From assembly GCA_031181145.1 (NCBI GenBank), contig JAPSLB010000031.1, forward strand, positions 1 to 59,528: DNA of 59,528 nucleotides. The letters run 5' to 3'. A program made the position numbers and the translations under genes. Source of the DNA: Microvirga sp. (GTDB taxonomy: Bacteria; Pseudomonadota; Alphaproteobacteria; Rhizobiales; Beijerinckiaceae). This document shows positions 27,754 to 37,706 of the stretch, piece by piece. The notes beneath the pieces are model-generated. The model was given only the letters and a program-made list of their open reading frames with translations. It was not told the origin of the DNA and did no database searches. Numbering within the stretch: position 1 is the stretch's first letter; every line of letters starts with the position of its first letter.

Positions 27754-29163
27754 ATGAGCGAATCAGTGAAGCCCCGTTTTGCCGTCGATCTGAACGAGAT
27801 CGAGCGGCATCTTGCCCAGGCGGGCTCCCCTCAACCCCAGCCCGCTGCAACGCGCAGCAACGATCCTTTGGCGGAATTGGCGCGGATTGTGGGCCAGGAC
27901 GACCCGTTTCAGGCCATTTTGGCCAATGACGGGGCCGCGCGTCCGCGTCAACAGCCCTCTGCGATCGACGATCTCTTCGCTACCCGTGACAATGTGACGC
28001 CCCACTCCCGTCATGCGCAGGCGCGTCAGCCGTCGTACGAGCCTTCCAATGACGGTCTGGGCGGCTATGCCCATCCCGAGGCTCCCCGCAGCCAAGCCCA
28101 GGCTTACGCCTACCAGGAGCCTGCTCCGGTCCAGCAGCCGGCCGCCTACGATCAGAATGCCTATGCGGATGAATATTACGACGCAGCCGACGGCTACGGT
28201 CGGGACGATTACGCGCGGCCCGAGCGCCTCGATTATCCGAGGGTCGAAAAGCCCCGGTCCCGTAAGGGTTTGATCGCCGTCGGCACCGTCCTGGGCGCGA
28301 TCGCCATCGGCGGCGGGGGCGCCTATCTCTTCACGAACACCTCCGGCGGGGCAGGCGGCGAGCCGATCCTGGTCCAGGCGACCAAGGATCCCGTCAAGGT
28401 CCAGCCGCAGAATCCGGGCGGCGTCGAGATCCCGAACCAGAACAAGCAGATCTACGAGCGCACCCAGAATGCCGAAACCAAGGTGGTGAACCGTGAGGAG
28501 CAGCCCGTCGATGTGAGGCAGGCGGTGCAATCGAGCGGGGGCTCCCTGGTGGCCGATGCGACCGGCGGGGGCATTCCCGGCGCCGCCTCTCCCGTCCGGA
28601 GCGCGCCCAACAGCCTGAACCTCGGTGAGCCACGCAAGGTCCGCACCGTCACGATCCGTCCGGACGGCACCGTCGTCGGCGCTCCGGAAACCGCACAGTC
28701 CCAGTCGGCTCAGCCTTCCGTTCCGACCATGACCATGCCGGCTTCGGCTCAAACGGCGGCGGCTCAGCCCAAGCCTGCCCCGGCCACTCCCGCCGCAACT
28801 CCGGATCCCGCGCCGGTCGCCGCGATCCCGGCCGATTCGACGCCTTCTGCCGCTCCGCAGCAAGTCGCCTCGGTCCAGCCCGTTCCCGTGGCGCCGGCGG
28901 CAGACACGACCAACACGGCGATTGGCGGCTATGCCGTCCAGCTGGGTCTCGCCAGTTCGGAGAGCGCAGCGGAAACCGCCTTTGCCTCCTATCAGCGGAA
29001 GTACCCGGATCTGGAGGGCCTCTCTTCCATCATCCGCAAGGCCGAGGTGAACGGGAACACGATCTATCGCATCCGGGTCGGTCCCATGTCGCGGGAGGAG
29101 GCCTCTTCCCTCTGCTCCAGGCTTCAGGGGCAGGGCGGTCAGTGCTTCGTGGCCAAGAACTGA
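27754..29163 (+). CDS. SPOR domain-containing membrane protein
   Basis: The 469-residue bitopic protein has a polar, proline/glutamine-rich cytoplasmic part (1-165). One transmembrane helix lies at about 171-194, after a basic SRKG stretch. A long alanine/proline-rich periplasmic linker (about 290-385) leads to a C-terminal SPOR domain (about 390-469, GGYAVQLGLASSESAAETAF to CFVAKN). SPOR domains bind denuded glycan strands at the septum, so it likely acts in cell division. It starts 107 bases past argS with GGAGA before the ATG and is followed by nagZ, as is usual in this order. Confidence 0.9.
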   Translation: MSESVKPRFAVDLNEIERHLAQAGSPQPQPAATRSNDPLAELARIVGQDDPFQAILANDGAARPRQQPSAIDDLFATRDNVTPHSRHAQARQPSYEPSNDGLGGYAHPEAPRSQAQAYAYQEPAPVQQPAAYDQNAYADEYYDAADGYGRDDYARPERLDYPRVEKPRSRKGLIAVGTVLGAIAIGGGGAYLFTNTSGGAGGEPILVQATKDPVKVQPQNPGGVEIPNQNKQIYERTQNAETKVVNREEQPVDVRQAVQSSGGSLVADATGGGIPGAASPVRSAPNSLNLGEPRKVRTVTIRPDGTVVGAPETAQSQSAQPSVPTMTMPASAQTAAAQPKPAPATPAATPDPAPVAAIPADSTPSAAPQQVASVQPVPVAPAADTTNTAIGGYAVQLGLASSESAAETAFASYQRKYPDLEGLSSIIRKAEVNGNTIYRIRVGPMSREEASSLCSRLQGQGGQCFVAKN

Positions 29164-29232
29164 ACCGGCGCCGAGCCGGCTTGGCCGTCAAGACTTCTTG
29201 ACCCTTCACTCCAAGAGACTTAAGGCGCGGGC

Positions 29233-30252
29233 ATGAGAACCCGCGCCTTTATTGCCGGCTGCGCCGGCCATGAGTTGACCCCCGACGAGGCTGCCTTCTT
29301 CAGGGAGGCGGCTCCCTGGGGATTCATCCTGTTCCGGCGGAATATCGACAATCCGGCACAGGTGAGGGCACTCTGCGCCGCCCTGCGTGAGGCGGTGGGT
29401 CGCGAGGAAGCTCCGATCCTGATCGACCAGGAAGGCGGCCGGGTTCAGCGCATGGGCCCTCCCCATTGGCCGAAATACCCCTCCGGCGCCACCTACGGCG
29501 CTCTCCATGCCAACGATCCTCTCGTGCAGCGGGAGCTCGCCCGCCTCGGCGCGCGGCTGATCGCCCACGACCTGCGCGCGGTCGGCGTGACCGTCGATTG
29601 CCTGCCTGTGCTCGATGTGCCTTCTCCTGGGGCGCACGACGTCATCGGCGACCGGGCTTACGGCGGGACGCCGGAGAAGGTGGCCGTGCTCGGCCGCGCC
29701 GCCGCCGAAGGACTCTTGGCGGGCGGCGTCTTGCCGGTGGTCAAGCATATCCCCGGCCATGGCCGGGCCGGTGCCGACAGCCACTTGGCGCTCCCGGTGG
29801 TCGAGACGTCGCGTGAGGAGCTGGAGCGCCACGATTTCGCGCCTTTCCGCATGCTCACGGACATGCCCCTCGCGATGACCGCCCACGTGGTCTACACGGC
29901 CCTGGATCCGGAGCGGCCCGCCACGACCTCTCCCGTGGTCGTCGGCGACATCATCCGCGGCCATATCGGCTATGACGGGCTTCTCATGACCGACGATCTG
30001 TCCATGAAGGCCCTGTCGGGCTCCTTCCGGGAAAAGACCGAGGCGGCCTTTGCGGCAGGCTGCGACATGGCCCTGCATTGCAATGGCCAGATGGAGGAGA
30101 TGTCGGCCGTGGCCGAGGCCTCTCCCGTCCTTGAAGGCGAGGCTCTGCGCCGGGCCGAGGCGGCGCTCGCCCGCATCCGGCACGAGCCGGAGCCGCTCGA
30201 TCCTGTGGATGCCCGTGCGAGACTCGACGCCGCACTTGCGATGACGTCCTGA
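29233..30252 (+). CDS. nagZ: Beta-N-acetylhexosaminidase (glycoside hydrolase family 3)
   Basis: The 339-residue cytoplasmic enzyme removes N-acetylglucosamine from anhydro-muropeptides in cell-wall recycling. The family signature KHIPGHGRAGADSH (from about 171) contains the flexible catalytic loop. The aspartate nucleophile is in GLLMTDDLSMKAL (Asp254), and the substrate-contact segment ILIDQEGGRVQRM is present. It lacks the C-terminal domain of larger GH3 enzymes, as expected for NagZ. It stands between a septal SPOR protein and scpAB, a common Hyphomicrobiales arrangement. Confidence 0.95.
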   Translation: MRTRAFIAGCAGHELTPDEAAFFREAAPWGFILFRRNIDNPAQVRALCAALREAVGREEAPILIDQEGGRVQRMGPPHWPKYPSGATYGALHANDPLVQRELARLGARLIAHDLRAVGVTVDCLPVLDVPSPGAHDVIGDRAYGGTPEKVAVLGRAAAEGLLAGGVLPVVKHIPGHGRAGADSHLALPVVETSREELERHDFAPFRMLTDMPLAMTAHVVYTALDPERPATTSPVVVGDIIRGHIGYDGLLMTDDLSMKALSGSFREKTEAAFAAGCDMALHCNGQMEEMSAVAEASPVLEGEALRRAEAALARIRHEPEPLDPVDARARLDAALAMTS

Positions 30253-30290
30253 CCGCCGCAAGGTCGATCCCCGCCCAGTTGAGTACCGTC

Positions 30291-31100
30291 ATGGCCAAGC
30301 CCCTACCGTTCGAGGATGTCGAGCCCACCGCCGAGCGCGCGGAAAGCGAGCCCGCGCTCCTCGTCGACGTGGATGGCTTCGAAGGTCCGCTGGACCTGCT
30401 GCTGGAGCTGGCCCGCCGTCAGAAGGTGGATCTGCACCGTATTTCCATCCTGGCATTGGCCGAGCAGTACATCGCCTTCATCGAGGAGGCGCGCCGCATG
30501 CGCCTGGAGCTCGCGGCCGATTACCTCGTGATGGCCGCGTGGTTGGCCTATCTCAAGTCCCGCCTGCTGCTCCCCGAGCCTCCGAAGGGCGAGGAGCCGA
30601 GCGCGGAGGAACTCGCCACGGCCCTGGCCCTGCGCCTGAGGCGCCTCGAGGCCATCCGCGAGGCCGCCAAGAAGCTTGGCGAGCGTTCGCTCCTGGGCCG
30701 CGACGTCTTTGCCCGCGGCGCGCCCGAGCCCGTGGTCGTCCACAGGAATGCCCGTTACGAAGCCACTCTCTACGACCTTCTCAAGGCCTATGCGCAGCAG
30801 AGGCAGGTACAGTTCAACAGCAAGGTTTCCCTGCACAAGCGCACCGTCTGGTCGCTGCTCGATGCGCGCGAGGCCCTGGAACGTCTCGTCGGTCATCTGA
30901 GCGAGTGGGTGACGCTCGATACCTATCTGGTGGAATACATGGTCGAGCCATCCATGCGGCCGACCGTCCTGGCCTCGGCCCTGTCCGCGACCCTCGAAAT
31001 GGTCCGCGAGGGCAAGCTCACGGTCAGGCAGGATGAAGCCTTCGCCCCGGTCTGGGTCAAACCCGTTGCCGACCCGGCCGAGACAGGAGCCCCGTCATGA
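30291..31100 (+). CDS. scpA: Segregation and condensation protein A (kleisin)
   Basis: The 269-residue kleisin bridges the SMC heads in the SMC-ScpAB condensin. The diagnostic N-terminal FEGPLDLLLELARRQKVDLHRISI lies at about 34-57, with LELAADYLVMAAWLAYLKSRLLLP after it. A C-terminal winged-helix part follows. The ATG at 30291 was preferred over an upstream TTG at 30279. The stop overlaps scpB by 4 bases (ATGA), so the two are coupled. Confidence 0.96.
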   Translation: MAKPLPFEDVEPTAERAESEPALLVDVDGFEGPLDLLLELARRQKVDLHRISILALAEQYIAFIEEARRMRLELAADYLVMAAWLAYLKSRLLLPEPPKGEEPSAEELATALALRLRRLEAIREAAKKLGERSLLGRDVFARGAPEPVVVHRNARYEATLYDLLKAYAQQRQVQFNSKVSLHKRTVWSLLDAREALERLVGHLSEWVTLDTYLVEYMVEPSMRPTVLASALSATLEMVREGKLTVRQDEAFAPVWVKPVADPAETGAPS

Positions 31101-31831
31101 TGGATGAAACAGCCGGCATGCAGGATGCGGACGCATCCGCCAAGACCTCGGCCGAGGGCCACGTGCCCGATCACGGCGAGGCGCTCCGCATCGCAGAGGC
31201 TCTTCTGTTCGCATCGGCCGGGCCGCTGAGCGCCGAGGACCTGGCCGGCCGTCTGCCGGAGGGCGCGGATATCGCGAGGATCCTCCAGGAACTCCAGGAG
31301 CACTATGCGCTCCGGGGCGTCAATCTCGTGCGGGTGGCGGGCAGGTGGGCCTTCCGCACGGCGGGAGATCTGGCCTTCGTGCTGGCACGCGACGTGGTCG
31401 AGCAGCGCAAGCTTTCCCGCGCCGCCATGGAGACCCTGTCGATCATCGCCTATCACCAGCCGGTGACCCGCGCCGAGATCGAGGAAATCCGCGGCGTCGC
31501 CACCTCCAAGGGCACTCTCGACCTTCTTCTTGAAACCGGCTGGATCCGCCTTCGCGGCCGCCGCAAGGTGCCGGGCCGTCCCGTAACCTACGGCACCACG
31601 CCCGCCTTCCTGGAGCATTTCGGCCTCGACGCCATCGAGGACCTGCCCGGCCTCGAGGAGTTGAAGGGCGCCGGCTTCATTGAGGGGCGCGTTCCGTCCG
31701 AAATGTCCGTCCCGGTTCCTTCGGACGCGGAGGCCCTGCGCGAGGACGAGGATCCCCTGGATCACGACGATCTGTTCCAGGAGCCGCTCGAAATGCATCA
31801 GACCGAGACCCGCGAGAGCAGCGAGGGATGA
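31097..31831 (+). CDS. scpB: Segregation and condensation protein B
   Basis: The 244-residue partner of ScpA has two winged-helix domains (about 25-195). Typical segments are RIAEALLFASAGPLSAEDLA and the core AAMETLSIIAYHQPVTRAEIEEIRGV followed by LLETGWIRLRGRRKVPGRPVTYGTT. An acidic tail follows from about 200. The start ATG overlaps the scpA stop, and its own TGA overlaps the ATG of the ABC ATPase by 4 bases, so three proteins are translated as one coupled series. Confidence 0.96.
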   Translation: MMDETAGMQDADASAKTSAEGHVPDHGEALRIAEALLFASAGPLSAEDLAGRLPEGADIARILQELQEHYALRGVNLVRVAGRWAFRTAGDLAFVLARDVVEQRKLSRAAMETLSIIAYHQPVTRAEIEEIRGVATSKGTLDLLLETGWIRLRGRRKVPGRPVTYGTTPAFLEHFGLDAIEDLPGLEELKGAGFIEGRVPSEMSVPVPSDAEALREDEDPLDHDDLFQEPLEMHQTETRESSEG

Positions 31832-32952
31832 GCGACAGGCCTGCCGTGTCCGCCCGCGACCGCTTCAGGCTGCCCCGCTGGGGGCAGCGTGGCACGGCGG
31901 GCGCGTCGATCCCGGCTCAGCTTTCCTTCGAGAACATCGTCCAGACCTACAACGCCGCCCAGGCCCTCGACGGCGTGTCGCTGACGGTCGAACCGGGGGA
32001 GCTCGTCTGTCTTCTCGGCCATTCGGGGTGCGGCAAGACCACGCTCCTGCGCATCGCGGCGGGGGTGGAGGCTCCTACATCGGGCCGGGTGCTCATGGAT
32101 GGCCGCGAGGTCAGCGGCGAGATGAATTTCGTGGAGCCGGAGCGGCGGGGCATCGGCCTCATGTTCCAGGACTATGCCCTGTTCCCGCACATGACGATCC
32201 TGCAGAACGTGATGTTCGGCCTGAGGGATCTCTCGGCGTCCGAGGCCGATATCGCAGCGCGCCGCGCCCTGTCTCGCGTGGGGCTCGAGCATTACGCGAA
32301 CGAATTTCCCCACACGCTCTCCGGCGGCGAGCAGCAGCGGGTGGCGCTGGCGCGCTCCATCGCGCCCCGGCCCGGCGTGCTGCTCATGGACGAGCCGTTC
32401 TCCAACCTGGACAGGCGCATGCGTGATGCGATCCGGGACGAGACTGTCGCAATTCTGAGGGAAACCCGCGCTACGACCATCGTGGTTACGCACGATCCGG
32501 AAGAGGCCATGCGGATCGCGGACAGGATCGTGCTGATGCGCGCAGGTAACATCGTTCAGCAAGGATCCGCCGAGGAGATCTACCGGAATCCGGTGAATCT
32601 CTTCGCGGCGCGGTTCTTCTGCGATTTCAACGAGATCGAGGGCCGTGTGCGGAACGGGCAGGCGAGCTGCCCCGTGGGCGTGTTCCCGGCACCGCATCTG
32701 CCCGACGGTCCGGCCGTGGTCTGCGTGCGTCCTCAGGGGGTGCGGATGAGGCCGCCCGGCTTCTGCCTGCCGGGTCGTGTGGTGTCACGCCGCTTTCTCG
32801 GCGAGGTCGATCTGGTGCATATCGATGTTCCCGGACTTGACCGTCCGCTCCAGGCCCGCGTTCACGATCCCGTTGGCGTGAAGGAGGGACAGGACGTGGG
32901 CATCGATGTTGGACCAAAGGATGTCCTTGTTTTCGCCGCGTCCGACGCATAG
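31828..32952 (+). CDS. ABC transporter ATP-binding protein, orphan (FbpC/PotA-like)
   Basis: The 374-residue ATPase has Walker [10 protein letters not shown] (64-72), the Q-loop in [13 protein letters not shown], the signature LSGGEQQR, Walker B VLLMDEP and the H-loop [10 protein letters not shown]. The C-terminal ~100 residues have the OB-type regulatory domain of importers for iron(III), spermidine or sulfate. No permease or binding protein gene is adjacent, so its partners are elsewhere or it has another role. It starts inside the scpB stop (ATGA) and sits between scpAB and tatABC, where related genomes usually have none (recollection, unverified). Confidence 0.92.
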   Translation: MSDRPAVSARDRFRLPRWGQRGTAGASIPAQLSFENIVQTYNAAQALDGVSLTVEPGELVCLLGHSGCGKTTLLRIAAGVEAPTSGRVLMDGREVSGEMNFVEPERRGIGLMFQDYALFPHMTILQNVMFGLRDLSASEADIAARRALSRVGLEHYANEFPHTLSGGEQQRVALARSIAPRPGVLLMDEPFSNLDRRMRDAIRDETVAILRETRATTIVVTHDPEEAMRIADRIVLMRAGNIVQQGSAEEIYRNPVNLFAARFFCDFNEIEGRVRNGQASCPVGVFPAPHLPDGPAVVCVRPQGVRMRPPGFCLPGRVVSRRFLGEVDLVHIDVPGLDRPLQARVHDPVGVKEGQDVGIDVGPKDVLVFAASDA

Positions 32953-33008
32953 GTTGGCCGCAAGTTCATATTCCGAAGCCGCGCCTCTTCAGGCGCAGGA
33001 GGATTGCC

Positions 33009-33257
33009 ATGGGTGGCGCTAGTATTTGGCACTGGATCGTTGTGGGTCTGATCGTTGTCCTGCTATTCGGACGCGGCAAGATCTCCGACCTGATGGGCGA
33101 TGTCGCAAAGGGCATCAAGGCCTTCAAGAAGGGCATGTCCGACGACGATACCGCGAAGCCGGTGCAGCCTTCCGAGCCGGTGCGCACGCTCGATCATCAG
33201 GCCGGTGCCACCGGCACGCAGACGAACGCCGCGACGACGGATCACAAGGTCGGTTGA
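33009..33257 (+). CDS. tatA: Sec-independent protein translocase subunit TatA
   Basis: The 82-residue protein forms the channel of the twin-arginine pathway. An N-terminal transmembrane helix (about 6-23, [16 protein letters not shown]) with the FGRGKI hinge leads to an amphipathic helix ([17 protein letters not shown]) and a polar tail. AGGAGG sits just before the ATG. It is the first of tatABC, so folded cofactor proteins can be exported to the periplasm. Confidence 0.97.
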   Translation: MGGASIWHWIVVGLIVVLLFGRGKISDLMGDVAKGIKAFKKGMSDDDTAKPVQPSEPVRTLDHQAGATGTQTNAATTDHKVG

Positions 33258-33317
33258 GTTTTCGGTAGCGGCCACGAGCGTGGCCGCGGTGAGTAAGGGC
33301 AAGGTCGAGGCCACGCC

Positions 33318-33860
33318 ATGTTGGACATGAGCTGGGGTGAGGTCATGATGATCGGCGCCGTCGCGCTGATCGTGATTGGCCCGAAGGACCTGCCGCGCGC
33401 CCTGCGGACGGTTGGACAGGTCATGGGCAAGGTGCGCCGCATGGCGGCGGAGTTCCAGGGGCAGTTCAACGAAGCCATGCGCGAGGCCGAGCTCGACGAC
33501 GTCAAGAAGCAGCTCCAGGGCGTGAACGACTCCGTCTCCTCCCTCAATACGAACCTCAATCCCATCCAGTCGATCCGGGATGAGTTGAAGGACGCTGTCG
33601 AGAAGCCGGTGACGGCCTCGCCCGAGACGTCCGCATCGGAGACGCCCGCGCAGCAGCCGCTGGGCGACGCTTCGATCCAGGCCGTCGTGGAAGGCCGTGC
33701 GCCGGCGCCGGCCGATCCGCTGATCGAGCTGCCACCGCCGCCAGTGGGCGACCCTGCGGAAGCCATTGCCGAATCCCTCCGCCGTGAGGCAGAGGTCGAG
33801 GCGCAGAAAGCCGCCGCTGCTGCGGAAGCGGCACCCGAGAAACAGGACGCAAAGGCCTGA
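33318..33860 (+). CDS. tatB: Sec-independent protein translocase subunit TatB
   Basis: The 180-residue protein has an N-terminal helix (about 3-21, MSWGEVMMIGAVALIVIGPKDLP) and the TatB-type amphipathic helix with LPRALRTVGQVMGKVRRMAAEF. A long alanine/glutamate-rich tail follows (about 90-180). With TatC it forms the receptor for twin-arginine signal peptides. Its TGA overlaps the tatC ATG by one base. Confidence 0.96.
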   Translation: MLDMSWGEVMMIGAVALIVIGPKDLPRALRTVGQVMGKVRRMAAEFQGQFNEAMREAELDDVKKQLQGVNDSVSSLNTNLNPIQSIRDELKDAVEKPVTASPETSASETPAQQPLGDASIQAVVEGRAPAPADPLIELPPPPVGDPAEAIAESLRREAEVEAQKAAAAAEAAPEKQDAKA

Positions 33861-34666
33861 TGACCACCGCTCCCATTGAAGAGGATGAGGTCGAGGCATC
33901 GCGCGCGCCTCTGATCGAGCACCTGACCGAGCTGCGCTCGCGCCTGATCAAGGCGATGGTGGCTTTCGTCGCCATGTTCTTCATTTGCTTCGCGGCCGCG
34001 AAGTACATCTACAACATCCTCGTGTGGCCCTATGTGCTGGCGGTCGGCTCCCCGGAGAAGGCTCACCTCGTCTATACCCACGGCCTCGAATACCTGTTCA
34101 CCCAGATCCAGGTGGCGGCCTTCGGGGCGGGCGTCCTGGCTTTCCCGGTGATCGCCGTGCAGATCTATAAATTCGTGGCGCCCGGCCTCTACAAGAACGA
34201 GCGGCGGGCCTTCCTGCCGTATCTGGTCGCGACACCGATCCTCTTCGCCATCGGCGCGGCCTGTGTGTACTTCATCGCCATGCCGCTGCTGATGCGCTTC
34301 TCGGTCGGCATGCAGCAGCTGGCGACGGACAACGCGCCGGCGATCGAGTTCCTGCCCAAGGTCAGCGAATACCTGTCGCTGATCATGACCCTGATCTTCG
34401 CCTTCGGCATCTGCTTCCAGCTGCCGGTGATCCTCACCCTTCTGGCTCGCGCGGGGCTCATCGATTCGGAGTTCCTCAAGAGCAAGCGGCGCTACGCCAT
34501 CGTGATCGTGTTCGTGATCGCGGCGGTTCTGACGCCCCCGGACGTGATCAGCCAGTTCGCCCTTGCGGTCCCCACCTTGCTTCTTTACGAGGCGTCCATC
34601 TTCTCCGTCCGAATGGTCGAGAAGAAGCGCGCGGAAGCCGAGGCCGCGCGGGCGGCGGGAGGTTAA
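33860..34666 (+). CDS. tatC: Sec-independent protein translocase subunit TatC
   Basis: The 268-residue protein has six predicted membrane helices. Conserved elements are the N-terminal LIEHLTELRSRLIKAM and the second-loop QIYKFVAPGLYKNERRAF segment. It binds the twin-arginine motif of precursors together with TatB. The gene is coupled to tatB and ends a three-gene tat operon; serS follows after a 105-base gap. Confidence 0.97.
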   Translation: MTTAPIEEDEVEASRAPLIEHLTELRSRLIKAMVAFVAMFFICFAAAKYIYNILVWPYVLAVGSPEKAHLVYTHGLEYLFTQIQVAAFGAGVLAFPVIAVQIYKFVAPGLYKNERRAFLPYLVATPILFAIGAACVYFIAMPLLMRFSVGMQQLATDNAPAIEFLPKVSEYLSLIMTLIFAFGICFQLPVILTLLARAGLIDSEFLKSKRRYAIVIVFVIAAVLTPPDVISQFALAVPTLLLYEASIFSVRMVEKKRAEAEAARAAGG

Positions 34667-34771
34667 GGCTCGAGAGAGCATTCCGGAGGGCCGCTTGTCC
34701 TTGGCGTGAACAAAGGGGCGGTCTGTGCTAAGGGCAGGCTGCTTCACTTCAGCAGGCTTTGAGTCAGTCCC

Positions 34772-36133
34772 ATGCACGACATCCGTTCCATCCGCGAGAA
34801 TCCCGCGGCTTTCGACAAAGGCCTCAGGAACCGGGGCATGGAGCCCTTGTCCGAGCGCCTGATCGCCCTCGACGATGCCCGGAAAAGCGCGGTTTCCGCC
34901 TTGCAGGCCGCCACCGAGCGCCGCAACGCCATGTCCAAGGAGATCGGCCAGGCCAAGGCCAAGAAGGACGAGGCGCGCGCGCAGGAACTGATGGCGGAGG
35001 TGGCCCGCATCAAGGAAACCATGCCCGAGCTGGAAGAGGCCGAGCGCGCCGCCGACAAGGCCCTGTTCGAGGCATTGGCGGCGATCCCGAACATTCCGAA
35101 GGAGGACGTGCCGGTCGGCGGCGACGAGCACGGAAACGTGGAGCGCCATCGCTTCGGCACGCCTCCGACCATCAACAGCGCCAAGCAGCATTTCGAAATC
35201 GGCGAAGCTCTTGGGCTCATGGACTTCGAAACCGCCGCCAAGTTGTCGGGCGCACGATTCGTGATCCTGAAAGGCCAGCTCGCCCGCCTGGAGCGCGCGC
35301 TCGGCCAGTTCATGATCGACCTGCACACCAACGAGCACGGCTACACGGAAGTGAACCCGCCGCTGCTGGTGCGCGACGACACCATGTTCGGCACCGCGCA
35401 GCTGCCGAAATTCGAGGACGATCAGTTCTGGGCCTTCCCGGGCTCTTCGCTCGAGCAGGCGGTCGCCGCCGCATTCGAAGGCCAGCCGCCCGAGGCCGTC
35501 CGGAAAATGATCAAGGATGCCCGTTACGGGATGATCCCGACAGCGGAAGTCACCCTCACCAATCTCGTGCGTGAGCAGATCCTCTCGGAAGAGGAGCTGC
35601 CCCTGCGTTTCACCGCGCTCACGCCGAGCTTCCGCGCGGAGGCCGGTTCCGCCGGCCGCGACACGCGCGGCATGATCCGCCAGCACCAGTTCGTGAAATG
35701 CGAGCTCGTCTCGATCACCACGCCCGAAACCTCGGCCGACGAGCACGAGCGCATGCTCACCTGCGCCGAGAATGTGCTCAAGAGGCTGGAGCTGCCGTTC
35801 CGCACCATGACGCTCTGCACGGGCGACATGGGCTTCTCGTCCACCAAGACCTACGACATCGAGGTGTGGCTGCCGGGGCAGGGGATGTATCGCGAGATCT
35901 CGAGCTGCTCAGTCTGCTCGGATTTCCAGGCGCGCCGCATGAATGCCCGCTACCGCCGGGCTGCCGAGAAGTCGCCGCGCTTCGTGCACACGCTCAACGG
36001 CTCGGGCCTTGCAGTCGGCCGTACCCTCGTGGCCGTTCTGGAGAACTACCAGAACGAGGACGGCAGCGTCACGGTCCCGGCGGCCCTGCAGCCCTATATG
36101 GGCGGTCTCACCCGCATCGAGCGCGGGGCCTGA
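34772..36133 (+). CDS. serS: Seryl-tRNA synthetase
   Basis: The 453-residue class II synthetase charges tRNA-Ser and tRNA-Sec. The N-terminal [18 protein letters not shown] opens the long antiparallel coiled coil (about 28-105) that grips the tRNA variable arm. The catalytic core has motif 2 in [21 protein letters not shown] and motif 3 in [19 protein letters not shown]. Length is normal for bacteria. The stop is one base before surE, so the two are probably co-transcribed. Confidence 0.97.
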   Translation: MHDIRSIRENPAAFDKGLRNRGMEPLSERLIALDDARKSAVSALQAATERRNAMSKEIGQAKAKKDEARAQELMAEVARIKETMPELEEAERAADKALFEALAAIPNIPKEDVPVGGDEHGNVERHRFGTPPTINSAKQHFEIGEALGLMDFETAAKLSGARFVILKGQLARLERALGQFMIDLHTNEHGYTEVNPPLLVRDDTMFGTAQLPKFEDDQFWAFPGSSLEQAVAAAFEGQPPEAVRKMIKDARYGMIPTAEVTLTNLVREQILSEEELPLRFTALTPSFRAEAGSAGRDTRGMIRQHQFVKCELVSITTPETSADEHERMLTCAENVLKRLELPFRTMTLCTGDMGFSSTKTYDIEVWLPGQGMYREISSCSVCSDFQARRMNARYRRAAEKSPRFVHTLNGSGLAVGRTLVAVLENYQNEDGSVTVPAALQPYMGGLTRIERGA

Positions 36134-36134
36134 C

Positions 36135-36896
36135 ATGCGCATTCTCTGCACCAACGACGACGGCATTCATGCTCCGGGGCTGAAGACCCTGGAGGCCATC
36201 GCCCGCGCGCTGTCGGACGACGTGTGGGTGGTTGCTCCCGAAACGGATCAGAGCGGAGTCGCTCATTCGCTCTCCCTCAACGATCCCTTGCGCCTGCGCG
36301 AGATCTCGGACCGGCATTTCGCCGTGAAGGGAACGCCGACGGATTGCGTGATCATGGGCGTGCGCGAGCTGATGCGAGAGCACAAGCCCGACCTCGTTCT
36401 CTCGGGCGTCAATCGCGGGCAGAACGCGGCCGAGGACGTGACCTATTCCGGCACGGTCGCGGGAGCCATCGAAGGCACGCTGCTCGGAGTTCCCTCCATT
36501 GCGCTCTCACAGGCCTATAGCGCAGGAAGCCGCAATGCCTTGAAATGGCAATGCGCCGAGCATCACGGGCCCAAGGTCATCCGCAAGATCCTGGACGCCG
36601 GCATCGACAAGGGCATTCTCGTCAACGTCAATTTTCCGGATTGCGAGCCGGAAGAGGTGCAGGGCACCGCGGTGGTCAACCAGGGGCAGCGCACGCAGGA
36701 ACTCCTGCGCCTGGATGCGCGTCTCGATGGACGGGGCAATCCCTATTACTGGATCGCCTTCGAGCGCGGCCCGTTCGATCCCGGCAACGGGACGGACCTC
36801 TGGGCGCTCGCCCGCAAGCGCATCGCGGTGACGCCCTTGCGCATCGACATGACCGACGAGCCGACACTGACGCGCTACGCCCAGGCCTTCGGCTGA
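36135..36896 (+). CDS. surE: 5'/3'-nucleotidase SurE
   Basis: The 253-residue metal-dependent phosphatase is linked to stationary-phase survival. The metal site is visible in [15 protein letters not shown] (Asp8-Asp9), [15 protein letters not shown] (Ser) and [21 protein letters not shown] (Asn). The ATG follows the serS stop by one base (TGAcATG). It pairs with pcm, the classic surE-pcm stress and repair module. Confidence 0.97.
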   Translation: MRILCTNDDGIHAPGLKTLEAIARALSDDVWVVAPETDQSGVAHSLSLNDPLRLREISDRHFAVKGTPTDCVIMGVRELMREHKPDLVLSGVNRGQNAAEDVTYSGTVAGAIEGTLLGVPSIALSQAYSAGSRNALKWQCAEHHGPKVIRKILDAGIDKGILVNVNFPDCEPEEVQGTAVVNQGQRTQELLRLDARLDGRGNPYYWIAFERGPFDPGNGTDLWALARKRIAVTPLRIDMTDEPTLTRYAQAFG

Positions 36897-36907
36897 GAGA
36901 TGCTAGG

Positions 36908-37588
36908 ATGAACCAGGAGCCTTTCTTCTCAGAAGCGGGAGCCCGCGACGAGCAGGAGGCGATCGGCGTCGCATCATTCATCCTGTCCCTGCGCGCGAAA
37001 GGCATACGCGACACGGCGCTGCTGCGGGCCATGGAACTCGTTCCGCGGGACGTATTCGCTCCACGGCGCTTTCGCGACCTGTCGCGCACCGATATCGCCC
37101 TGCCGCTTCCCTGCGGGCAGACGATGACAGCGCCCGGCACGGTGGCGACCATGCTCCTGGCATTGGGCGTCGCGCCGGGGCAGCGCATTCTCGAGATCGG
37201 CACAGGCTCCGGCTATGTGAGTGCGCTGATGGCGCATCTCGGGGCGGAGGTGACGACGGTCGAGCGGTTCCACACCCTTGCCGACAGCGCGGCCCAGCAC
37301 TTGAGGATCGTCGAGGCGGGCAGGGTGCGCGTGGAGGTCGGCGACGGGCTTGCGGCGCGCCTGCGTGACCGATTCGACCGTATCCTGCTCAATGGGGCGC
37401 GGCCTGAGATCCCGGCGGTGCTGACGTCGCTGCTCGGTCCCGGCGGGCGTCTCGTGGGCGCGCTGACGCAGGAAGACGCGCCGCGCCTCATTCGAATCGA
37501 CCGTCTGCAGGATGGCGAGTTCAGCCGGACCCTCGGTGCGCCTTTGCGCATTTCCCGGCTCGTCACCGGCATTGCGGCAACACTCTGA
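36908..37588 (+). CDS. pcm: Protein-L-isoaspartate O-methyltransferase
   Basis: The 226-residue SAM-dependent enzyme methylates isoaspartyl residues and so starts repair of aged proteins. The PCMT pattern is seen: VPRDVFAPRRFRDLSRTDIALPLPCGQTMTAPGTVATML, then SAM motif I LEIGTGSGYVSALMA and VERFHTLADSA. It lies 11 bases after surE. The next gene is the LytM-like lipoprotein, the order usual in this group. Confidence 0.95.
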   Translation: MNQEPFFSEAGARDEQEAIGVASFILSLRAKGIRDTALLRAMELVPRDVFAPRRFRDLSRTDIALPLPCGQTMTAPGTVATMLLALGVAPGQRILEIGTGSGYVSALMAHLGAEVTTVERFHTLADSAAQHLRIVEAGRVRVEVGDGLAARLRDRFDRILLNGARPEIPAVLTSLLGPGGRLVGALTQEDAPRLIRIDRLQDGEFSRTLGAPLRISRLVTGIAATL

Positions 37589-37706
37589 TCGAATCGAAAA
37601 AATTTCGAGACACGGTTACGACATTTTTCACGGCGTCAACCGTTGCTTAACCTGAACAGCGTTTTAATGACCCCATCAAGTTGCGTGCGGTTGGGGTAAT
37701 TGAGTC

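Noticed and set aside
33242..35746. Long open frame antisense to tatB, tatC and serS
   Set aside because: It is a shadow of three well-identified genes. The translated sequence is rich in Arg, Ala, Gly and His and crosses gene boundaries without sense.
37647..37667. Two TTAA boxes before the LytM-like gene, considered as a CtrA site
   Set aside because: The spacing is 13 bases, not the 7 expected for the CtrA TTAA-N7-TTAA motif.
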